Assembly (NCBI GenBank): GCA_018396565.1
Contig: JAGTQO010000025.1
Location: 1 to 13,123, forward strand
Direction of reading: 5' to 3'
From: Candidatus Bathyarchaeota archaeon
GTDB taxonomy: Archaea; Thermoproteota; Bathyarchaeia; 40CM-2-53-6; RBG-13-38-9
DNA: 13,123 nucleotides
Under the pieces are notes generated by a model. It saw only the letters and a list, made by a program, of their open reading frames with translations. It was not told where the DNA came from and ran no database searches. Each line of letters begins with the position of its first letter. Position 1 is the stretch's first letter. This document shows, piece by piece, positions 7,371-12,476 of this stretch. The position numbers and the translations under genes are program-made.

Positions 7371-7835
7371 ATGTTGATTACCGATCTCTGTGTGGGGTGT
7401 ACAAGATGCGTTCCATACTGCCCCTCTGGGGCTATCTCCATTGGAAAGGATAAGAAAGCACATATAGACAGAAACAAATGCGTGGAGTGTTCAGTATGTT
7501 ACAATAACGCAAACTGCCCAGTCAACGCCATACAACCAGAGGAGCTCGAGTGGCCCCGATCAGTAAGAGAGGTCTTCGCAACAGTCTATAAGGAGCATAA
7601 GCAGACGAATGTGCCTGGGAGAGGTACGGAAGAAATGAAGACAAATGATGTGACGGGCCGGTTTAGACCCGGGGAAGTAGGTTTCTCAGTAGATATGGGT
7701 AGGCCAGGTGTCGGAGTCGATCTGAAAGATGTAGAGAAACTGACTATGGCATTAGCGAAGGTTGGTGTAGAATTTGAACCATTGAATCCCTTGACCTTCT
7801 TAATGTCAGATAAGAAGACAGGTAAACTTAGGGAT
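7245..7835 (+). repeat. Direct repeat, copy 1 (591 bp, exact)
   Basis: Reading base by base, this segment is identical to 7852-8442, at a constant offset of 607. It covers 126 bp upstream of the ferredoxin-like start plus 465 bp of coding sequence. The left edge starts at TAGAAACCG and the right edge ends at GGGAT, after which the copies diverge. The absence of any silent change means the event is very recent, or an artefact. Confidence 0.97.
7312..7324 (+). promoter_or_regulatory. TATA-like element, copy 1
   Basis: GTTAAACTTATAT reads as an archaeal TATA box. Transcription starting 25-30 bp later (about 7342-7348) would exclude the ATG at 7326 and include GGTGGTG and the ATG at 7371, which supports the downstream start. 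The same element recurs at 7919-7931 ahead of the full-length gene. Confidence 0.45.
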
Positions 7836-7877
7836 TCAACTGTTCCTGACCTAGAAACCGCCAGTTCAGTGATGTGA
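7371..7877 (+). CDS. Truncated duplicate of the 2x[4Fe-4S] ferredoxin-domain protein
   Basis: This frame encodes 168 residues. The first 155 are identical to the N-terminal part of the next gene, including both 4Fe-4S motifs (C7, C10, C13, C17 and C37, C40, C43, C49) and the GRFRPGEVG/VDMGRPGVG block. After K-L-R-D it continues with 13 unrelated residues (STVPDLETASSVM) read from the 16-bp junction filler and the start of the second repeat copy. It therefore lacks the last 83 residues of the family protein. Start: ATG 7371 has GGTGGTG at 7356-7362, whereas the in-frame ATG 7326 has no ribosome site and may precede the transcription start; using it would add 15 residues. If real, it could make a soluble two-cluster ferredoxin, but it may be a pseudogene or an assembly product. 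Confidence 0.7.
   Translation: MLITDLCVGCTRCVPYCPSGAISIGKDKKAHIDRNKCVECSVCYNNANCPVNAIQPEELEWPRSVREVFATVYKEHKQTNVPGRGTEEMKTNDVTGRFRPGEVGFSVDMGRPGVGVDLKDVEKLTMALAKVGVEFEPLNPLTFLMSDKKTGKLRDSTVPDLETASSVM
7830..7853 (-). repeat. 24-bp inverted repeat arm at the duplication junction
   Basis: The bases joining the two 591-bp copies, including the 16-bp filler TCAACTGTTCCTGACC (7836-7851), are the exact reverse complement of 8724-8747. Six bases at the left edge (AGGGAT) and two at the right (TA) are shared with the flanking repeat ends, so they are microhomologies. The match stops exactly at 24 bp on both sides. The filler is thus a copied, inverted piece of the downstream gene. Confidence 0.95.
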
Positions 7878-8442
7878 TACGGAATTCAGTTTTGGTTTTC
7901 AGCCAATATAATGTATTAGTTAAACTTATATCATGTTAGGTATTCATTCGAGTCAAAACCATGGTGGTGTCATTGAAATGTTGATTACCGATCTCTGTGT
8001 GGGGTGTACAAGATGCGTTCCATACTGCCCCTCTGGGGCTATCTCCATTGGAAAGGATAAGAAAGCACATATAGACAGAAACAAATGCGTGGAGTGTTCA
8101 GTATGTTACAATAACGCAAACTGCCCAGTCAACGCCATACAACCAGAGGAGCTCGAGTGGCCCCGATCAGTAAGAGAGGTCTTCGCAACAGTCTATAAGG
8201 AGCATAAGCAGACGAATGTGCCTGGGAGAGGTACGGAAGAAATGAAGACAAATGATGTGACGGGCCGGTTTAGACCCGGGGAAGTAGGTTTCTCAGTAGA
8301 TATGGGTAGGCCAGGTGTCGGAGTCGATCTGAAAGATGTAGAGAAACTGACTATGGCATTAGCGAAGGTTGGTGTAGAATTTGAACCATTGAATCCCTTG
8401 ACCTTCTTAATGTCAGATAAGAAGACAGGTAAACTTAGGGAT
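7852..8442 (+). repeat. Direct repeat, copy 2 (591 bp, exact)
   Basis: Exact second copy of 7245-7835, ending where the full-length ferredoxin-like gene continues with GATGTTC. It brings its own copy of the promoter-like TATA sequence (7919-7931) and the Shine-Dalgarno site (7963-7969), so both gene copies have the same local expression signals. Because the complete reading frame runs through this copy, its right edge is probably the ancestral arrangement. Confidence 0.97.
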
Positions 8443-8694
8443 GATGTTCTATCTGAAAGGGTTCACTCATGCATTCCTGAATTTAAGATTAAAGAAGAGA
8501 AGTTTCCAGAAGTCCTAGAGACTCTTCAAAGGGTTTCGAAGGAGATCAACTCTGTCTTCAGCCTCGGAATATGCGTCAAAGTGAACCCTGACGGGTCAGT
8601 CCCAATAATGAAGTATCTCAACGAACACAACATATACTACCTACCTAATGGGAAGACCAACATCGGGATAGGTAAACCTGCGGCGAAATTCTAG
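7978..8694 (+). CDS. 2x[4Fe-4S] ferredoxin-domain protein with conserved C-terminal domain, AOR cluster
   Basis: This 238-residue cytoplasmic iron-sulfur protein is a probable electron carrier or small subunit for the downstream oxidoreductase. The N-terminus is a bacterial-type diferredoxin: C7-x2-C10-x2-C13-x3-C17-P, then C37-x2-C40-x2-C43-x5-C49-P, the last gap longer than the usual three. The remainder is a distinct domain that I do not recognise by name, with GRFRPGEVGFSVDMGRPGVG (96-115), DVEKLTMALAKVGVEFEP and NPLTFLM. Later come two isolated Cys (in HSCIP and GICVK). The chosen ATG has GGTGGTG at 7963-7969; ATG 7933 would add 15 residues. The next gene starts 12 bp after the stop. A two-cluster ferredoxin fused to an unknown domain is clear; its partner is inferred from position. 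Confidence 0.8.
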   Translation: MLITDLCVGCTRCVPYCPSGAISIGKDKKAHIDRNKCVECSVCYNNANCPVNAIQPEELEWPRSVREVFATVYKEHKQTNVPGRGTEEMKTNDVTGRFRPGEVGFSVDMGRPGVGVDLKDVEKLTMALAKVGVEFEPLNPLTFLMSDKKTGKLRDDVLSERVHSCIPEFKIKEEKFPEVLETLQRVSKEINSVFSLGICVKVNPDGSVPIMKYLNEHNIYYLPNGKTNIGIGKPAAKF

Positions 8695-8706
8695 AGGTGA
8701 AGATGA

Positions 8707-9345
8707 ATGACCCATACATTACATAGGTCAGGAACAGTTGAATCCCTCTCAATAGACTATCCGGTACTTGTAATAGCAGCCCAAGGAATAAACAGTAAAG
8801 ACTCAGCTCCAAAATTTAGGAAAGCCCTAGAAATAATTTTGAAACATAACCCAGTGAACTTTGGCGATATGCGGACAGGAAACTACTTCAGAAAAGGTTT
8901 GAAGCCCATATTAAACAGTACAAAGGAAAACTCGATAGTTCACGGTGTATTCACAAACAAGAATGATCTCGAGGAATGCTTGAAAGAATTGAAGGAGGCG
9001 GACCTGGGACTATCAGTAGTAGTCTCAGGCCTTTTCTCTGAAGTTTGGCCCACATTGAAAAATATAGGTTTGAAACCTCACTCACTGAATATCTCTTTAG
9101 GAGTCTTCGGCAAGAAAGAACTATTGCCCGAGCGGGAGATACTGGACATAACGACCATGTGCGGACACCACTGCGTATCACCATTGCTTGTGAAGAAAAT
9201 GATAAGCGACATTAAGAGAGACAAGATCTCAATAGAGGAGGCCGCACGTGAATTAGCGAAACCATGTGTATGCGGAGTCTTCAATCCATTGAGAGCTGAG
9301 GAGCTACTTGAGAATATTCTTAAGAAGCCTGGAGGCCAATCTTAA
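8707..9345 (+). CDS. Conserved protein of unknown function with CGHHC and CVCG cysteine motifs
   Basis: A soluble 212-residue protein with no signal peptide or membrane segment. I do not recognise a named family. The N-terminal 145 residues look like an alpha/beta domain (strands near VLVIAAQGI and LGLSVVVSGLF). The C-terminal third is cysteine-rich: TTMCGHHCVSPLLV (C152, C156, with H154 and H155) and KPCVCGVFNPLRAEELL (C187, C189), separated by a helix rich in Lys and Glu. Four cysteines in two pairs could hold an Fe-S cluster or metal. The start is ATG 8707 with GAGGTGA at 8694-8700, overlapping the end of the preceding gene; ATG 8703 hits a stop within eight codons. Tight spacing to the ferredoxin-like gene indicates one transcription unit and a shared job with the AOR. 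Confidence 0.72.
   Translation: MTHTLHRSGTVESLSIDYPVLVIAAQGINSKDSAPKFRKALEIILKHNPVNFGDMRTGNYFRKGLKPILNSTKENSIVHGVFTNKNDLEECLKELKEADLGLSVVVSGLFSEVWPTLKNIGLKPHSLNISLGVFGKKELLPEREILDITTMCGHHCVSPLLVKKMISDIKRDKISIEEAARELAKPCVCGVFNPLRAEELLENILKKPGGQS
8724..8747 (+). repeat. Source arm of the 24-bp inverted repeat
   Basis: This segment lies in codons 6-14 of the CGHHC-motif gene and is part of an intact reading frame, so it is probably the original. Its exact reverse complement forms the junction between the two 591-bp copies at 7830-7853, about 280 bp upstream of here measured from the end of copy 2. Confidence 0.95.
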
Positions 9346-9389
9346 AATAATGTTTCGAACACAAATAGCGTAGGAAAGGTTGTGTCGCT

Positions 9390-9881
9390 ATGGCTATACT
9401 AGCGATAATGTCGGAGAGATGCGTAGGGTGCAGAATATGTGAGCTCACCTGCTCAATGGTTCATGAGAAGGCGTTTAATCCATCAAAGTCAAGGATCTGG
9501 ATTGATTTCCAAGGCATGCCTGAACTCTATTACCCTAACGCATGCAGATCATGTGGCAAACCACCGTGCAGCGATGCATGCCCAACTACACCTAAAGCTA
9601 TCTACAGAGACGAAAAGGCTGGAGGCGGAATGAAGATCCGTGAGGACATATGCATTCAATGCGGAAGATGTATAGAAGCATGCCCATTCGCTGCAATAGA
9701 ATGGCATCCAACAAAGAAGATACCCCTGGTATGCGATGTATGTGGTGGAGACCCCCAATGTGTTAAATACTGTCCAACCAACGCCCTACTATCAGGTGGA
9801 CAAACGTCTTTAGCATCGGAGAGACGGAGAGACTTCGGTGCAGCCCAAATAGCAAGGGTGAAGGAGAAAATTATAAAGTGA
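9390..9881 (+). CDS. Ferredoxin-type subunit with four [4Fe-4S] motifs (AOR electron-transfer subunit)
   Basis: A 163-residue polyferredoxin of the HycB/DmsB/AorA-like kind that passes electrons to or from the tungsten enzyme. Sixteen cysteines fall in four groups: C11-14-17-21 (CVGCRICELTC), C52-55-60-64 (CRSCGKPPCSDAC), C88-91-94-98 (CIQCGRCIEAC) and C115-118-124-128 (CDVCGGDPQCVKYC), enough for four cubanes. There is no Tat signal peptide, so it is cytoplasmic. The start is ATG 9390 with GGAAAGG upstream. It is followed without a gap by a MoaD-like gene and then AOR, an order like that of multi-subunit AOR operons, where a small Fe-S subunit forms electron-conducting oligomers with the large subunit. 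The same family serves formate and DMSO-type enzymes, so the AOR link rests on location. Confidence 0.88.
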   Translation: MAILAIMSERCVGCRICELTCSMVHEKAFNPSKSRIWIDFQGMPELYYPNACRSCGKPPCSDACPTTPKAIYRDEKAGGGMKIREDICIQCGRCIEACPFAAIEWHPTKKIPLVCDVCGGDPQCVKYCPTNALLSGGQTSLASERRRDFGAAQIARVKEKIIK

Positions 9882-9901
9882 GTATTCAGGGGCTCGATAA
9901 G

Positions 9902-10195
9902 ATGGGGAAGGTGAAGGTTAAACTCTTCGCACATCTGAGGCAAGCGGCTGGAATGAAAGAAGTAGATATTGAGATAAATGAAGGAGAAACAATCAAAGAC
10001 CTGATAGGTAAGCTGAGTAGAAGATTCGGCAAAGATTTCGAGGATAGGATAAGGGACCCATTGACCGGTAGCCTAGCACCTTTCCTCATCATGGTCGGCC
10101 AAGAGGAGATAAGTAGTGTGAAAGGAAACTTAAACCATAAATTAAGAGATGGAGATACTGTATCATTACTGGAACCTGTTGGAGGAGGATGGTGA
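9902..10195 (+). CDS. MoaD/ThiS-family small sulfur-carrier-like protein (first of two)
   Basis: A ubiquitin-fold protein of 97 residues. MoaD proteins carry a C-terminal thiocarboxylate that supplies the dithiolene sulfurs of molybdopterin, the cofactor AOR needs. Visible are the opening strand KVKVKLFAHLRQAAG, INEGETIKDLIGKL, and the ending LRDGDTVSLLEPVGGGW. The carrier normally ends in free Gly-Gly; here a Trp follows GGG (94-96), so a one-residue trim would be needed for adenylation, or the protein acts as an AOR chaperone or subunit instead. I chose ATG 9902 because it starts at the first strand. GTG 9878 overlaps the ferredoxin stop (GTGA) and would add eight residues, with coupling. 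The AOR Shine-Dalgarno site GGAGGAGG lies inside its last codons. Confidence 0.85.
   Translation: MGKVKVKLFAHLRQAAGMKEVDIEINEGETIKDLIGKLSRRFGKDFEDRIRDPLTGSLAPFLIMVGQEEISSVKGNLNHKLRDGDTVSLLEPVGGGW
10181..10188 (+). promoter_or_regulatory. Strong ribosome binding site of the AOR gene
   Basis: GGAGGAGG lies 9 bases before ATG 10198 and directly abuts the upstream in-frame ATG 10189, so it decides for the downstream start. It is also the coding sequence for the Gly-Gly-Gly end of the MoaD-like protein, which couples the two genes. Confidence 0.75.
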
Positions 10196-10197
10196 AT

Positions 10198-12057
10198 ATG
10201 TGGATTTATGGAGGATATGCGGGAAAATTTCTACGTCTAGACCTAACAAATAAGAAGCATTCAGCCGTCCAGTTAACGAAGGAAACTGCAAGGCAGTTTC
10301 TAGGAGGGAACGGTTTCGGAGTCAAGATACTATACGACGAACTCAAACCAGGTATAGACCCTCTCGGCCCAGAAAATAAGGTGGTATTTGCTGCTGGACC
10401 TATCCAAGGCACAATGGTTCCAACAGCTGGCCGCTCAGGCGTATTTACAAAGTCACCATTGACAGGATATTTCTTCGACTCCTATGCAGGAGGATGCTTT
10501 GGGCCAGAGATGAAGTATGCTGGATGGGACGGAATAATAGTTGAGGGCCAATCGAAGACACCTATCTACATAACAGTATTCGATGATAAGATTGAATTCA
10601 AAGATGCATCGCACTTATGGGGAAAGAATACTTTTGAGACTCAGGAAATTTTAAGAAAGGATTTGAAGGAACCGAATGCTCAAATAGCTTGCATCGGACC
10701 AGCTGGAGAGAGGCTTGTAAGATTTGCTTGCACGATATGGGGTGCTCGGGCAGCTGGAAGAGGCGGAAGCGGAGCAGTTCTCGGATCGAAAAAGTTTAAA
10801 GCTCTGGTAATTCGCGGAACCCAAGATGTAGAGGTTCCCAACATAGAAGAATTTCAAAAAGTCGTTACAGACCAGATCGAGAGGATAAAAGCGAATCCAG
10901 GGACTGGAAAAGCGCTTCCTACGCTGGGGACACCCGGGGTGACTACAACACAAAATCAGCTTGGAATATTAGGAACCAGAAATTGGCAGACCGAAGTTTT
11001 TGAGGAAGTTGAGAAGATAAGTGGTGAGGTTATGCGGGCGAAAATGGTTGTCAGAGACAGGGGGTGCATGGCTTGTCCCATATACTGTACTAAACTCAGC
11101 TATGTCAAGACCGGACCTTACGCAGGCACATTCGATGAAGGGCCAGAGTATGAAACAATATTCGCGTATGGCTCAAACTGTGGCGTAGCCTCCTTGGAGA
11201 TGATTGCAAAGGCAGATAGATTATCAGACGAGTACGGTTTAGACACCATATCTACAGGTGCAGTGATCTCTTTCGCAATGGAATGTTACGAGAAAGGGAT
11301 TCTTTCCAAAGGAGAGGTTGACGGTCTAGATCTCAGATTTGGAAACGAAACTGCCCTCCTTCAGCTACTTGAGAAGATATCTAAACGTGAAGGTATTGGT
11401 GATCTACTAGCTGAAGGGGCAGCGAGGGCAGCGAAGAAGATCGGGAAAGGAGCGGAAAAATACGCGGTGACCATTAAAGGTTTGGAGAATGCAGGACACT
11501 CTCCAAGGGGTTTGAAAGGCTACTGTCTGGGCATGGTCACATCGACAAGAGGTGGAAGCCATCAAGACGGGAGACCTACGGGGGAAAGGATCGGTAAAGT
11601 GGATAGAAAGACACTTGAAGGTAAACCTGAATATGCGATAGGAACCCAGAGACTCACTACAATACAAGACTCTATGTGTGTCTGCAGAATGACTGAGGGC
11701 ATATATGGCCTGATTGAAATCACGAATGAGCATATGAACATCATAAATGTCGTTACAGGTATGGGCCTCAAACTGCCTGAAATCGTAGATATCGCGGACA
11801 GAATATGGAATCTGGAGAGGGCTTTCAACTGCCGTGAAGGCCACCGGAGGGAGCATGACGTTCAAGCGATAAGGTTTATGACTGAGCCAATACCTGAAGG
11901 CCCATCAAAAGGGATGTATAGCCCACCAGAGGAGCTCGAAATGTTGAAGGATAAGTACTATGAACTCCGAGGGTGGGATAAGAAGAGCGGAATCCCTACG
12001 AAAGAGACACTCAGCAGGCTGGGCTTAACAGAAGCGATCAGAGATCTATATAAATAA
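10198..12057 (+). CDS. aor: Aldehyde:ferredoxin oxidoreductase, tungsten-pterin catalytic subunit
   Basis: Catalyses reversible oxidation of aldehydes to carboxylic acids with ferredoxin, using a tungsten (or molybdenum) bis-pterin centre and one [4Fe-4S] cluster. The 619 residues match AOR length. The N-terminal domain begins YGGYAGKFLRLDLT and has AGRSGVFTKSPLTGYFFDSYAGG (about 77-99), GPEMKYAGWDGIIVEG and GRGGSGAVLGSKKFKAL. Cluster ligands are C290-x2-C293-x3-C297 with the distal C494 or C496 (DSMCVCRM). FDEGPEYE (312-319) contains candidate acidic active-site residues, and H434 lies in NAGHSPRG, where many relatives have HDPRG. Substrate class (AOR, FOR, WOR or GAPOR) cannot be fixed by eye; the companion Fe-S subunit suggests the multi-subunit AOR type. 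It is the last gene before an oligo-T tract. Confidence 0.95.
   Translation: MWIYGGYAGKFLRLDLTNKKHSAVQLTKETARQFLGGNGFGVKILYDELKPGIDPLGPENKVVFAAGPIQGTMVPTAGRSGVFTKSPLTGYFFDSYAGGCFGPEMKYAGWDGIIVEGQSKTPIYITVFDDKIEFKDASHLWGKNTFETQEILRKDLKEPNAQIACIGPAGERLVRFACTIWGARAAGRGGSGAVLGSKKFKALVIRGTQDVEVPNIEEFQKVVTDQIERIKANPGTGKALPTLGTPGVTTTQNQLGILGTRNWQTEVFEEVEKISGEVMRAKMVVRDRGCMACPIYCTKLSYVKTGPYAGTFDEGPEYETIFAYGSNCGVASLEMIAKADRLSDEYGLDTISTGAVISFAMECYEKGILSKGEVDGLDLRFGNETALLQLLEKISKREGIGDLLAEGAARAAKKIGKGAEKYAVTIKGLENAGHSPRGLKGYCLGMVTSTRGGSHQDGRPTGERIGKVDRKTLEGKPEYAIGTQRLTTIQDSMCVCRMTEGIYGLIEITNEHMNIINVVTGMGLKLPEIVDIADRIWNLERAFNCREGHRREHDVQAIRFMTEPIPEGPSKGMYSPPEELEMLKDKYYELRGWDKKSGIPTKETLSRLGLTEAIRDLYK
12046..12057 (+). 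promoter_or_regulatory. TATA-like element for the second MoaD-like gene
   Basis: TCTATATAAATA overlaps the last codons and stop of AOR. Its centre is about 31 bp before ATG 12083, the spacing expected for a leaderless archaeal transcript. No Shine-Dalgarno site precedes that ATG, which agrees with leaderless initiation. Confidence 0.4.
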
Positions 12058-12071
12058 ACATCCCGTCCCCA

Positions 12072-12078
12072 TTTTTTT
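12072..12078 (+). terminator. Oligo-T terminator of the AOR operon
   Basis: Seven consecutive T residues begin 15 bases after the AOR stop. Archaeal RNA polymerase can terminate at such non-template T tracts without a hairpin, and none is visible here. If it works, the following MoaD-like gene depends on its own promoter. Confidence 0.4.
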
Positions 12079-12082
12079 GCAA

Positions 12083-12430
12083 ATGCCAAACGTTACCTTG
12101 AGACTATATACCCTCTTTCGGACAGCGACCGGTGTGGAGGAGATTAAGCAGGAGGTGCCTCAAGGCTCCACAATATACCACGTACTATGTTCAGCTGCTG
12201 AAAGAGTTGGACCAGCATTCAGAGATCTCATATGGGATAAAGAGACGGGCCGGATACTTCCCTTTCTCATAGGCGTCAAAGGTAGGATAGAGCCCTCTAC
12301 AGGGGGAATCCTCAATGAAATTGTGGAAGATAGCGAAGTTCTGATTCTAATGGATCCTGTGGGCGGAGGACTCAAGAAGCCTTTGAAAGGTCTTTTAAAC
12401 AAGATTCATCCTAGTTATATGGGCGACTGA
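12083..12430 (+). CDS. MoaD/ThiS-family protein with C-terminal extension (second copy)
   Basis: A 115-residue ubiquitin-fold protein related to the earlier MoaD-like protein. Both share the VPQGSTI / INEGETI block, a D-x-x-T-G-x-x-x-P-F-L-I segment and an ending D/E-P-V-G-G-G at residues 94-96. Here 19 residues follow the triple Gly (LKKPLKGLLNKIHPSYMGD, basic then hydrophobic), so the Gly-Gly is internal. It could be a precursor whose tail is cut off to expose Gly-Gly, or a chaperone or structural homologue that never becomes a thiocarboxylate. The start is ATG 12083; TTG 12077 is in frame but less likely. No ribosome site is present. A PMT-family mannosyltransferase gene follows on the same strand, probably unrelated in function. 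Confidence 0.82.
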   Translation: MPNVTLRLYTLFRTATGVEEIKQEVPQGSTIYHVLCSAAERVGPAFRDLIWDKETGRILPFLIGVKGRIEPSTGGILNEIVEDSEVLILMDPVGGGLKKPLKGLLNKIHPSYMGD

Positions 12431-12476
12431 CAATCGCAGTGGAACTTGGACATTGCCAAAATTTGAATGTTCAAAT

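Noticed and set aside
7245..8442. Duplication as an insertion sequence or composite mobile element
   Set aside because: No transposase, terminal inverted repeats or target-site duplication. The junction filler is instead explained by copying from the nearby gene.
10189..10197. ATG 10189 as the AOR start
   Set aside because: It directly abuts GGAGGAGG with no spacer, while ATG 10198 is 9 bases away and matches the family N-terminus.
11407..11865. Long antisense frame inside AOR
   Set aside because: It is a shadow of strongly coding sequence on the plus strand, with no start signals or recognisable protein features.
10198..12057. AOR gene as a glyceraldehyde-3-phosphate:ferredoxin oxidoreductase (GAPOR)
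   Set aside because: The sugar-phosphate neighbours make it tempting, but a phosphorylating GAPDH is present and the multi-subunit gene context resembles AOR. Sequence alone cannot settle it.
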